Shown piece by piece: positions 18,018 to 26,489 of a DNA stretch of 64,000 nucleotides. The notes below the pieces were generated by a model. The model did no database searches and was not told where the DNA came from. It was given only the letters and a program-made list of their open reading frames with translations. The stretch covers positions 26,480 through 90,479 of the forward strand of contig JACPKR010000022.1 of NCBI GenBank assembly GCA_016186945.1, read 5' to 3'. The first letter of the stretch is position 1. Every line of letters begins with the position of its first letter. Source of the DNA: Deltaproteobacteria bacterium (GTDB lineage: Bacteria; Bdellovibrionota_B; Oligoflexia; Oligoflexales; Bog-1112). The translations under genes were made by a program, and so were the position numbers.

Positions 18018-19421
18018 ATGTCTGAACTGACAAAATTCGACGTGATTGTGATAGGAGCAGGACCCGGCGGCTATGTCGGAGCTATACGAGCCGCTCAGCT
18101 TGGTTTTTCCGTTGCATGCGTGGAAGATAGAACGTCCCTCGGGGGTACCTGCTTAAATGTCGGTTGCATCCCGAGTAAGGCCATGCTGGAGTCAAGCCAT
18201 CGTTATCACCAGGTGCAGCACGAGTTGGCGGATCACGGGATCGAAGTGGGCAAGGTGTCCCTCGATCTGAAAAAAATGATCAATAGAAAAAATTCTGTCG
18301 TCACTGCGATTACGAAGGGGGTTGAATTCCTCTTTAAGAAAAACAAAATCACCTGGCTGCGAGGTTGGGGGAAAGTTGAGAGCGCTCATAGTGTCTCAGT
18401 CCAAAGCCGCAACGGTGAGAAGAAAACATACGAAGCTAAACATATCATTATCGCGTCAGGAAGTGTGCCGATAGAGCTTCCCTTCGCTCCTTTTGACCAT
18501 AAGCTGATCGTCGATTCGACGGACGCGTTGGAATTTTCCCGCGTTCCGGAACATTTGATCGTTGTCGGAGCGGGAGTCATCGGTCTGGAGCTTGGAAGTG
18601 TTTGGTCTCGTCTGGGAGCCAGAGTCACGTTCATTGAGGCGTTACCAAATATACTTGGTAATACAGACAGTGAACTTTCCACAACCATGCTGCGCCTGTT
18701 TCAAAAGCAAGGGATCACCTTCCACATGGAATCCATGCTAAAAAGCGTCGACACGAAGAACAAAGTGATCGCCCGATGCACAGGCAAGGCGGAAGGAACC
18801 GAGATTGTCGGGGACAAGATTCTTATAGCGATTGGGCGTAAGCCTGCCATTTTGGGGCTAGGCTTGGAAAATGTGGGCGTGAAAATGGAGAAAAACGGTT
18901 GGCTGACGGTCGATGACCGTTTTCGAAGTTCCGTCCCTTCTATTTGCGCGATCGGAGATGCCGTTCGGGGACCGATGCTTGCTCACAAAGCAGAGGAGGA
19001 GGGCATTGCCGTTGCAGAATTTTTGGCTGGCAAACACGGCCACGTGAATTACGAAGCTATCCCTAACGTCGTTTATACTTGGCCTGAGATAGCCACAGTC
19101 GGACAGAGTGAAGAAGATTTGAAGAGCAAAGGGATCGCCTATAGGACGGGGAAATTTAATTTCAAGGCAAACGGCCGTGCACGTGCTGTGGGTGCGGTGG
19201 ATGGGTTTGTTAAAATTCTGGCAGACGCGCAGACCGATCGTTTGCTGGGTGTTCACATTCTTGGTCCTATGGCATCAGAACTGATTGCTGAAGTTGCGGT
19301 AGCGTTTGAATTCGGAGCCAGTGCCGAAGACGTGGCCCGCTCTGTTCACGCTCATCCGACACTTGCCGAGGTTATCAAGGAAGCTGCGCTTGATGTGGAT
19401 AAACGCGCTATACATTCGTAG
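18018..19421 (+). CDS. lpdA: Dihydrolipoamide dehydrogenase (E3)
   Basis: A 467-residue FAD disulphide oxidoreductase that reoxidises the lipoyl group of E2 with NAD+. FAD-binding IGAGPGGYVGAIRAAQLG is followed by the redox-active pair Cys45/Cys50 in GGTCLNVGCIP. The NAD-binding motif is VVGAGVIGLELGSVW, and the C-terminal dimer interface has the catalytic AHPTLAEVIKEA. It is complete. It sits 5 bases after sucB and 138 bases before sucA, where a family B fragment has been inserted. Confidence 0.95.
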   Translation: MSELTKFDVIVIGAGPGGYVGAIRAAQLGFSVACVEDRTSLGGTCLNVGCIPSKAMLESSHRYHQVQHELADHGIEVGKVSLDLKKMINRKNSVVTAITKGVEFLFKKNKITWLRGWGKVESAHSVSVQSRNGEKKTYEAKHIIIASGSVPIELPFAPFDHKLIVDSTDALEFSRVPEHLIVVGAGVIGLELGSVWSRLGARVTFIEALPNILGNTDSELSTTMLRLFQKQGITFHMESMLKSVDTKNKVIARCTGKAEGTEIVGDKILIAIGRKPAILGLGLENVGVKMEKNGWLTVDDRFRSSVPSICAIGDAVRGPMLAHKAEEEGIAVAEFLAGKHGHVNYEAIPNVVYTWPEIATVGQSEEDLKSKGIAYRTGKFNFKANGRARAVGAVDGFVKILADAQTDRLLGVHILGPMASELIAEVAVAFEFGASAEDVARSVHAHPTLAEVIKEAALDVDKRAIHS

Positions 19422-19490
19422 TTTATCTTGTGCATGAGCAAGGAAGAGGGCTTGAGGGAAAACCGAGAGCGTGGTTTCCCCTCACAGGAG

Positions 19491-19537
19491 TTCTTGGAGG
19501 AACCAGCTGCGCAGTTTCCTCCAAACCACCTCCTTGC
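19491..19537. repeat. Family B element, hairpin fragment
   Basis: The TTGGAGGAA/TTCCTCCAA hairpin plus CCACCTCCTTGC lies inside the lpdA-sucA gap, just upstream of the sucA ribosome binding site. A strong hairpin here could reduce E1 expression relative to E2 and E3. Confidence 0.8.
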
Positions 19538-19559
19538 GGACAGGGAAGAGGAGAAAAAA

Positions 19560-22334
19560 ATGTTTGATCGGTCTTCTTTCGCATCGGGAGCCAACGCCCG
19601 TTTTATCGAAGAGATGTACGAGGAATTTCGCAAGGGGTCATCAGATCTGGATGATTCTTGGAGAAGGTTTTTCCAAGGATATGAGTTTGCCTTGCAAGGC
19701 TTAGCTAACCCCGTTCGGGCGGGAGAGGATGAAAGGCGAGACAGCGCGAAAGTAGAAGCGTTTATCAATGCCTATCGGCGTCTTGGTCACCTCTCAGCTC
19801 ATTTAAATCCCTTGGATTCCCAACCTGAGATTGCTGCCGATATGATGCCGGAATGCCACGGGTTGAAGAACGTGGAACCACATCGAAAGTTTCTTTCCTC
19901 AAATTTTGGAAACACCGAGCGCACCTTCGCCGAAATCTGGGACAAATTGAAGGCAACCTATTGCGGGAAGATTGGACCCGACTTCCGCGACTCGAACGAC
20001 ATAGAAGCAGTCAAATGGTTGCAGGACATGATGGAGTCGTGCAACAACCAGCCAAGTTACCCCGTTGAAGTCAAGAAAAGGATTCTCCAGAAACTTGCTG
20101 AGGCAGAAGGCTTTGAGCAGTTCCTGCACTCTCGCTATCTGGGGCAGAAACGGTTTTCGCTGGAAGGTTTGGAGACACTCATCCCCCTTATGGATGTACT
20201 CGTGGATGAGGCGGCAAACGTCGGTGTGGCTGAAATTTGCATGGGTATGGCCCACAGAGGGCGGCTCAACCTCCTAGTGAATATTCTTAAAAAATCGTTC
20301 GAGCGGATGTTTATCGAATTTGAAGGCAGTGAGTTTAATCCCTTCGATATAGATGGAGATGTTAAATACCATCTAGGTTTTGCGAATCAGATTGAAACTT
20401 TTTCGGGGAAAAAAATTCGCATGTACCTGTCTCCCAACCCCAGCCATCTCGAGGCGGTCAATCCGCTGGTGGAAGGGTTTACAAGAGCGCGACAGGAAAC
20501 CTTAGGAGGCGATGATGCGATCATGCCTATCTTGCTTCACGGGGACGCGTCGTTCATCGGTCAGGGAATTGTTGCCGAAGTTCTGAATCTCTCGCAGCTG
20601 CCCGCTTACAAAACTGGTGGGACTATACACATTATCACCAACAACCAAATAGGCTTTACTACAAACCCCAGAGAAAGCCGCTCATGTGATTATAGTTCAG
20701 ACATTTGCAAGATCATCCGTGCTCCCGTCTTCCACGTGAATGCGGACGACCCGGAGGCCGCCATTTGGGTTGCGAAATTAGCCGTCCAATATCGCAAGAA
20801 GTTTAAACGCGATGTTGTGATCGACCTCGTCGGTTACAGAAGGCGCGGGCATAACGAAACAGATGAGCCGGGCTTCACCCAACCCCTCTTGTACAAAAAA
20901 ATCGAAGAGCACCCGACGACGCTTACTCTTTATGGAGAGAAACTGGTTAGGGAAGGGTCCCTAAACAAAGAAGAGATAGACGAACAGCATCACCTTGTGC
21001 GTGAAACATTGCAGAAAGCACAAACTTCGATCAAAAGCAAAAGCTTCCATCTCCATAAGATCGAAGTGCCCGCGGAATTTAAGCCTGTCTTTTCCTACCG
21101 CAAACCTGAGCGACAAGAAGTCACGCAGGGTACGGCCACGGAAGTGAGGCAGGAACGCTTAATCTCCCTCGGTCAGCGGATTACACAGCACCCGGAATCA
21201 TTCCACCCCCATCCAAAAGTCAAACGAGTGTTAGAAAATCGGGAAAAGATGCTGCAAGGTAAGGGAAGCATTGACTGGGCCTTTGCAGAACTTCTTGCCT
21301 TTGCTTCCCTTGCGGAGGAAGGTTTCAATGTAAGACTTACCGGACAAGACTGCCGACGGGGAACGTTCAGCAGCCGCCATGCTGTTTTGCTCGACTACGA
21401 GAGCAACGAACCGTTTGAGCTTCTCAAGCAAATAAAGAACGGAAATGTGGAGATTATCAACAGCCCCCTTTCGGAACAAGGATGTCTCGGCTTTGAATTT
21501 GGCTACTCGGTCGCAAATCCCAATACGCTCGTCTTGTGGGAGGCGCAGTTTGGTGACTTCGCTAATGGAGCGCAGATTGTTGTCGACCAGTTCCTTGTTG
21601 CCTCAGAAGCGAAATGGCAACAAACCAGCGGGCTTGTCATGCTCCTTCCCCATGGTTACGAAGGTATGGGGCCGGAACATTCCAGCGCCCGTCCGGAACG
21701 TTTCCTGCAATGCTGCGGAAATTTGAACATTCAAGTGTGCAACGTTAGCACCCCTGCACAACTCTTCCACGTCTTGCGTCGGCAAATGCTGCGTCAATTC
21801 CGCAAGCCCTTGGTTCTCATGACGCCGAAAAGTTTGTTGCGCCATCCTAAAGTTCAGTCGCCCATGCAAGAGTTCACTGGCCCCTCCTTCCAGGAAGTGA
21901 TAGACGATCCAGGAGCAGGTGAAAGGGAAAAGGCGGCTCGCTTGATCATGTGTACAGGTAAGATTTATTACGAACTTGCTGAGCTGCGAGATTCCCGCAA
22001 CGATCTTGAATGGGTGCCGATCCTTCGGCTTGAGCAGCTCTATCCTTTCCCTTACGAGCGACTGGAAGAAGTACGGGCGCAGTATTCCAATATTCGCGAG
22101 CTTGTTTGGGTGCAGGAGGAGCCGGAAAATATGGGAGCCTGGACCTTCGTCCAACATCGTATCCCCCGCATTTTTGGGGGAAATGTGAAAGTTTCCTACA
22201 AGGGAAGAAAGAACTCAGGCTCAACTGCGGAAGGCTCAGCCAAAGCCCATCAGGTGGAACAAAAACGAATTCTGGATGAAGCCTTTGCTTTGGTTTGTGC
22301 CTGGGAGCCGAAGTTGGTGGTGAAAAAGAGTTGA
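19560..22334 (+). CDS. sucA: 2-oxoglutarate dehydrogenase E1 component
   Basis: A 924-residue thiamine-diphosphate enzyme that decarboxylates 2-oxoglutarate and succinylates the E2 lipoyl arm. GGAAGAGGAG just before the ATG at 19560 decides the start; the longer frame through the family B fragment has no good binding site. The N-terminal segment FIEEMYEEFRKGSSDLDDSWRRFF is the E2-docking motif of this family. The ThDP site includes HGDASFIGQG and the NNQIGFTTNP motif. RRRGHNETDEP and the C-terminal VWVQEEPENMGAW are family landmarks. It is the last gene of the sucB-lpd-sucA operon. A helicase gene follows only 6 bases after the stop. Confidence 0.95.
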   Translation: MFDRSSFASGANARFIEEMYEEFRKGSSDLDDSWRRFFQGYEFALQGLANPVRAGEDERRDSAKVEAFINAYRRLGHLSAHLNPLDSQPEIAADMMPECHGLKNVEPHRKFLSSNFGNTERTFAEIWDKLKATYCGKIGPDFRDSNDIEAVKWLQDMMESCNNQPSYPVEVKKRILQKLAEAEGFEQFLHSRYLGQKRFSLEGLETLIPLMDVLVDEAANVGVAEICMGMAHRGRLNLLVNILKKSFERMFIEFEGSEFNPFDIDGDVKYHLGFANQIETFSGKKIRMYLSPNPSHLEAVNPLVEGFTRARQETLGGDDAIMPILLHGDASFIGQGIVAEVLNLSQLPAYKTGGTIHIITNNQIGFTTNPRESRSCDYSSDICKIIRAPVFHVNADDPEAAIWVAKLAVQYRKKFKRDVVIDLVGYRRRGHNETDEPGFTQPLLYKKIEEHPTTLTLYGEKLVREGSLNKEEIDEQHHLVRETLQKAQTSIKSKSFHLHKIEVPAEFKPVFSYRKPERQEVTQGTATEVRQERLISLGQRITQHPESFHPHPKVKRVLENREKMLQGKGSIDWAFAELLAFASLAEEGFNVRLTGQDCRRGTFSSRHAVLLDYESNEPFELLKQIKNGNVEIINSPLSEQGCLGFEFGYSVANPNTLVLWEAQFGDFANGAQIVVDQFLVASEAKWQQTSGLVMLLPHGYEGMGPEHSSARPERFLQCCGNLNIQVCNVSTPAQLFHVLRRQMLRQFRKPLVLMTPKSLLRHPKVQSPMQEFTGPSFQEVIDDPGAGEREKAARLIMCTGKIYYELAELRDSRNDLEWVPILRLEQLYPFPYERLEEVRAQYSNIRELVWVQEEPENMGAWTFVQHRIPRIFGGNVKVSYKGRKNSGSTAEGSAKAHQVEQKRILDEAFALVCAWEPKLVVKKS

Positions 22335-22340
22335 TGAACG

Positions 22341-23870
22341 TTGGATAAATTACCGCAGTATAACAGTTTTTCATCTCACGAACTTACTTCCGAGCAGTGT
22401 CTGGCTGTTCATCTTGCCGTAACGCGCAGGGAAAACCTGAAGGTCAACGCTTTTGCAGGAACAGGCAAGACGTTCACGCTTCGTACGATCGCTCGCCACC
22501 TTCCCCGACATCGCATTCTCTATCTTGCTTTCAACAAGTCAGTACAGATGGAGGCACAGTCTAGCTTCCCGGGCAATGTGGAAGCCCGCACCATCCACAG
22601 CCTGGCCTTCAGAGCCGTGGGGATGGGGGAGCGTGCCTGGCAGGCGAAGCTTTCAAAGCATATGACCATCAGGGATTATGCAGCACTTCTCAAGCTGGAC
22701 TTCCATTCGCAGTTGAGTATGAAGAGCCTTTTTTGCATAAAGGAAGCACTGAGAGAGTTTCAAAATTCCCAAGATAGCGAGCCTTCCTCAAAGCATATCC
22801 CTGCCTGGGAATTCAAAACCATGAAAAGCGAAGGAGAAAAAGAGTTCACCCGTCAATTTGTCGATGACTTTGCGCCCCTCCTTTGGCAGCGGATGATCGA
22901 TCCAACTGACGATAGGGTCGGTATCACTCACGACACCTATCTGAAACTCTGGCAGTTGACCGACCCTGTGTTGAGCACTTTCGACCTAATCCTTCTCGAC
23001 GAAGCACAGGACAGCAACCCGGTGACGATGGCGATTTTGAAACAACAAAAAGTCAGATTGATTGTAGTCGGTGATAGTTGGCAGCAAATTTACTCTTTCC
23101 GTGGGGCGGTGAACGCAATGGAGCTTCTTTCCACACCCCTTGATTGCGTGCTTACGCAGAGCTTCCGTTTTGGAAAAGCGATCGCAGACCTAGCGAACAA
23201 AATCTTGCGTTTACGTGACGCCCGGAATCTTCTACGTGGACTCCCCCGGCATAAGAGTTTTCTCTGCAAGATACCGAGCGGTGAACCCTACACAATGATC
23301 TTTCGCTATAACATCGAGTTACTAGAAGAGGCCTCTGCCCTTGCCGCAAGGCAAATGTACATCTATGTCGTGGGGTCTTTGGACAAGACAACTGGTCTGA
23401 TGCTTGATGTTTTTCATCTGTATAATCACGAACGTGCTGCGATTCGTGACCCGAGGGTGAAAGTCTTCAAAACCTGGGCCGAACTTGAGATGAACTACGA
23501 CATATTGGACGACATTGAGTTAAAGAAAAGCTTTCGGTTTGTTGAACGCTACGGCCAAGACATTCCTGCTATCATAAAAATGGTGCAGAAAGTTTGTGTC
23601 CCTAACGAGGAGCAAAGTGACGTTGTCCTTACGACCGGACACCAAAGCAAAGGTAGGGAATGGCAAAACGTCAGGATTGCTGGTGATTTTTTCGATTCGT
23701 TGCGCAGTCAGGCGCCGGAAGAGCTAAACTTACTGTATGTGGCGATTACGCGCACGATTTCTCAACTTGAAGTTCCCCCTTTTATTCTCGAGTGGCTGCT
23801 CACCTCCGCCAAAGCACGAGAGGTCCGAAGTAGCGAGGGAACGGCTTCTGCCCCATCACTTCAAACTTAG
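22341..23870 (+). CDS. UvrD/FBH1-like superfamily 1 DNA helicase
   Basis: A 509-residue ATP-dependent helicase. The Walker A motif NAFAGTGKTFTLR is near residue 40, motif Ia is LYLAFNKSVQMEA, motif II is LILLDEAQDSNP, motif III is VVGDSWQQIYSFRGA and motif IV is TQSFRFG. Motifs V and VI appear as TGHQSKGREWQNV and LLYVAITRTISQLEV, where the usual Arg of motif VI is retained. Compact length and the AFNK/TIHSLAF motifs suggest the FBH1-like branch (DNA repair, clearing of recombinase filaments). It starts with TTG 6 bases after sucA and may be cotranscribed with it, although the functions are unrelated. A family A element follows. Confidence 0.85.
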   Translation: MDKLPQYNSFSSHELTSEQCLAVHLAVTRRENLKVNAFAGTGKTFTLRTIARHLPRHRILYLAFNKSVQMEAQSSFPGNVEARTIHSLAFRAVGMGERAWQAKLSKHMTIRDYAALLKLDFHSQLSMKSLFCIKEALREFQNSQDSEPSSKHIPAWEFKTMKSEGEKEFTRQFVDDFAPLLWQRMIDPTDDRVGITHDTYLKLWQLTDPVLSTFDLILLDEAQDSNPVTMAILKQQKVRLIVVGDSWQQIYSFRGAVNAMELLSTPLDCVLTQSFRFGKAIADLANKILRLRDARNLLRGLPRHKSFLCKIPSGEPYTMIFRYNIELLEEASALAARQMYIYVVGSLDKTTGLMLDVFHLYNHERAAIRDPRVKVFKTWAELEMNYDILDDIELKKSFRFVERYGQDIPAIIKMVQKVCVPNEEQSDVVLTTGHQSKGREWQNVRIAGDFFDSLRSQAPEELNLLYVAITRTISQLEVPPFILEWLLTSAKAREVRSSEGTASAPSLQT

Positions 23871-23881
23871 CAATTTCTGGA

Positions 23882-24072
23882 CTATAGTGTTCAGGATAAT
23901 TAATTTGGGGACAAACTTTTACGAGTCTGTCATCCCGCGGCTTGACCGCGGGATCCAACTATTCGAGGAAGGCCACCGTCCGATCCCGCGGTCAAGCCGC
24001 GGGATGACAGGGGAGGGGAACTTTTTTTCAAAAAAGGTCCTCTCCACAAATTCTTTTTCCCAAATACTATAG
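23882..24072. repeat. Family A element with GC-rich palindromic core (A3)
   Basis: A 191-bp complete copy in the orientation opposite to A1. The ends are CTATAGTGTTCAGGATAAT and CCCAAATACTATAG. The core is the CCCGCGG..CCGCGGG palindrome pair. It fills the gap between the helicase and the convergent cyclase gene. Confidence 0.9.
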
Positions 24073-24096
24073 CTCATGAACTTGGCGTGGGGTCCT

Positions 24097-25545
24097 CTAT
24101 TTTTTCTTCCAGACTTTGTGAACGTTTACGTCTTCTTGAACGCCCTTCAAACTGGACCTTACGCGAGAAATGTGAAAGCCCTTTAAAAGATGAGGGTCGA
24201 TATTGTCGTATACGATCTCGGTCATATAGATTTCCTCTGCATCAGCAAGGCTTTGTACACGCGCAGCTATGTTGACGGTCTGGCCAAAGTAGTCTAGACG
24301 GTCGTTAAGTGTGACAGCAATTGAGGCCCCTTGATGAATACCGATTTTTAAGATGATTTCTTGTGATTTTAGAGTTTTGTTAAAGTGTTCTATTTCGGAG
24401 AGCATTTCTACTGCGGCTTGAGTAGCTTGACTTGGAGTCATGAACGTTGCCATGACCGCATCCCCTATTGTTTTTACGATCGACCCCGAATGAGCGACGA
24501 TCACCTTCGTGAGACGGTCGAAGTGTTGCTGGACAAGGGTGTAGGCCTTGAGATCGCCGATTCTGTCATACATTGCGGTAGATCCCTTCAGGTCCGTGAA
24601 TAAAAACGTTATATTTTTTACTCCAATTCCCTCTGTACCAGAGACAGTTTCAAAACGGAACAGATCACGAAACGTTTGATGAGTAATAAGTCGTTTGCCC
24701 GTCAGAAAGGGAACGAACTGAATTGCCATCTTCATATCAGCTTCTTCTTGGTTGAAAATGAATAGAGAGTGTTCATCCTTGGTTATATTCTCGATTTCAA
24801 GGTGAACTTGACCGGCTGATAGTGTTCCACTTTTAGGCTTTGCCTCGCCGTTGGAACAGACGATTTTCAGATTCTGACTGCCCGTTATTGCAGGAGAGGT
24901 GACCAAAAATGTGAATCCAAAATCATGACGCAGATTATAGCCTGAAAGAACGCCTGGTTTGCAGTCAAGGTCTAGAACCTTTTTTTCACTCGGTGCGAGG
25001 ATCCCTAGAAAGAGTCTTGCGGTCTTCATAGCGTCGCGTAAAGGAATCATATTCCCGTTTCCCAAATCAATTTGACCTTCCGGCCTGAGCCTGTATTTGA
25101 AGAGATAGTCCTCCGCAGAAAGTTTAGCAGGATGATGAAAGATGATCTCTCTCAGTTCAGGATCGACTGTAAAATTAATTTGTATCATGTCATCCATGTT
25201 GACTTCGTATTCCAGATTGCACATGTTACAGCAGTATTCTGAATGAAGTCCTTTCAAACTGGCGAAACTCTCCACAAGTCCGGTGCAACTAGGACAAATA
25301 AGAGCCCAGTTCATAGTAAACAGTTGCAGGTGCGCACCGTAAAGGAAAAGATCGATAGCCTCGTCTTCCTTGATGTTCTTTTCAGAAGCAAAACGTATTG
25401 GATTGATGCAGAATAAAGCTTCATCGTCAGGGGAGTTTAGGAGCGTCTCAAGTTTTGAAACGACTCGCGGGCTCCATTTTTTCGCCTTTTCCAGCTCTGT
25501 GAATTTTTCATCCAGTAGGGTTTTGTTGATTTTTACATGACTCAT
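24097..25545 (-). CDS. Class III adenylate/guanylate cyclase with zinc-ribbon-like module
   Basis: A 482-residue cytosolic protein. The C-terminal catalytic domain (about 310-475) has FLFTDLKGSTAMYDRIGD with the first metal Asp, VKTIGDAVMATF with the second metal Asp, and YFGQTVNIAARVQ with the transition-state Asn/Arg, so it should be active. Upstream, CPSC...CCNMC (about residues 83-110) looks like a zinc ribbon, inside an N-terminal region similar to DUF5939. The start at 25545 (ATGA) overlaps the TGA of the ROK kinase gene and has GGAG before it; this is preferred over the in-frame start further upstream. Cotranscription with a sugar transporter and kinase suggests that cyclic nucleotide output follows sugar uptake. 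Whether it makes cAMP or cGMP is not clear. Confidence 0.85.
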   Translation of the reverse strand: MSHVKINKTLLDEKFTELEKAKKWSPRVVSKLETLLNSPDDEALFCINPIRFASEKNIKEDEAIDLFLYGAHLQLFTMNWALICPSCTGLVESFASLKGLHSEYCCNMCNLEYEVNMDDMIQINFTVDPELREIIFHHPAKLSAEDYLFKYRLRPEGQIDLGNGNMIPLRDAMKTARLFLGILAPSEKKVLDLDCKPGVLSGYNLRHDFGFTFLVTSPAITGSQNLKIVCSNGEAKPKSGTLSAGQVHLEIENITKDEHSLFIFNQEEADMKMAIQFVPFLTGKRLITHQTFRDLFRFETVSGTEGIGVKNITFLFTDLKGSTAMYDRIGDLKAYTLVQQHFDRLTKVIVAHSGSIVKTIGDAVMATFMTPSQATQAAVEMLSEIEHFNKTLKSQEIILKIGIHQGASIAVTLNDRLDYFGQTVNIAARVQSLADAEEIYMTEIVYDNIDPHLLKGFHISRVRSSLKGVQEDVNVHKVWKKK

Positions 25546-26489
25546 TTTATCTCCGTATGTTGACACAAATAGGAAGCCCCTAGGAGGGAGGACTGATTGT
25601 CTAAACTTGAGAGCATAAGCTTAGGATCCAAGCCTTGACGGCGATAGAGAAGCTTTCTCAGGTAAGTACGGGTCAGTTCAGAAAATTCATCGAAGCTTCT
25701 GGCAAAACCACCGTCGAAGACGATGACTTCCGGATAGAAAAGAACGCACAAATTATGCAAGGTAACGGCAAGCGCCTGTGCATAGCGGTTAAAGGAGTCT
25801 TTAGCTCTTTCGTCCCCCATCCTTGCAAGCTTTGTGATTTCCAAGGCTGACAGAGGTGAAGCTAGCTCATATTCATGACAAAATTCGGCTTCGAAGTGTT
25901 TTCCTGACAAGTAGGATTCCGCATCGCCAGAAACTCCACACGCACATTGTCGTTTGGAACCCTCATACTGGATAATCAAATGTCCCGCTTCAGGGTGAAG
26001 GTGGCGACCACCTCGCACCAGTGTTCCATTGCAAAGAATGCCGACGCCTAATCCTGTCCCCAAAGTTAGCATGATAAGATTGTCACAGGACAACGTTTTC
26101 CCTACTCCGAAATGCCTTTCTGCCAAAACTGCACAGGCGGCATCATTCTCCAGGAACACTACCTTTCTCAACGCCTTTTCAAGCATGTCTTTAAGAGGAA
26201 CGCTGCCCCACCCTTTCCCCTGACTGAGCAAATTCGTGGGATCAAGAAGCAGCCCTTGACGAGAGTCGAGTGGACCACAGGAGGAGATGCCAATTTTGTC
26301 AATTTGTGGGAATTTCCTGAGAACCTCTTTGGCCTTTTCAATCATCGCCTCAAAATAGAAGTCTTTTCCTTTTTCCAAGTCAGGGTAAAGGATTTCCTTA
26401 TGCAAAATGGTACCCGACCAGTTGACGACGCCTATAGCAAGCTTTGTCCCTCCTATATCAAATGCGAGGTATTGCTTTTCAGTTTCCAT
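25542..26489 (-). CDS. ROK-family sugar kinase
   Basis: A 315-residue kinase of the ROK family (glucokinase, fructokinase, GlcNAc kinase). The N-terminal phosphate-binding loop is FDIGGTKLAIGVV. The catalytic Asp is in LENDAACAVLAE. The zinc site comprises the His in EAGHL and a Cys cluster CACGVSGDAESYL; the usual third Cys (CxCGxxGC) is replaced by Asp here. It overlaps the MFS transporter gene by 11 bases and the cyclase by 4, a tight operon. The transporter suggests glucose, galactose or N-acetylglucosamine as substrate. Confidence 0.87.
   Translation of the reverse strand: METEKQYLAFDIGGTKLAIGVVNWSGTILHKEILYPDLEKGKDFYFEAMIEKAKEVLRKFPQIDKIGISSCGPLDSRQGLLLDPTNLLSQGKGWGSVPLKDMLEKALRKVVFLENDAACAVLAERHFGVGKTLSCDNLIMLTLGTGLGVGILCNGTLVRGGRHLHPEAGHLIIQYEGSKRQCACGVSGDAESYLSGKHFEAEFCHEYELASPLSALEITKLARMGDERAKDSFNRYAQALAVTLHNLCVLFYPEVIVFDGGFARSFDEFSELTRTYLRKLLYRRQGLDPKLMLSSLDNQSSLLGASYLCQHTEIK

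Noticed and set aside
19428..19559. A 44-codon upstream extension of sucA through a family B fragment
   Set aside because: No ribosome binding site before it, while GGAAGAGGAG sits directly before ATG 19560, and the protein from there has the normal family N-terminus.
23882..24072. A CRISPR array or tRNA-like structure suggested by the GC-rich palindromes
   Set aside because: The palindromes occur as one pair per element, without regular spacers and without tRNA conserved positions.
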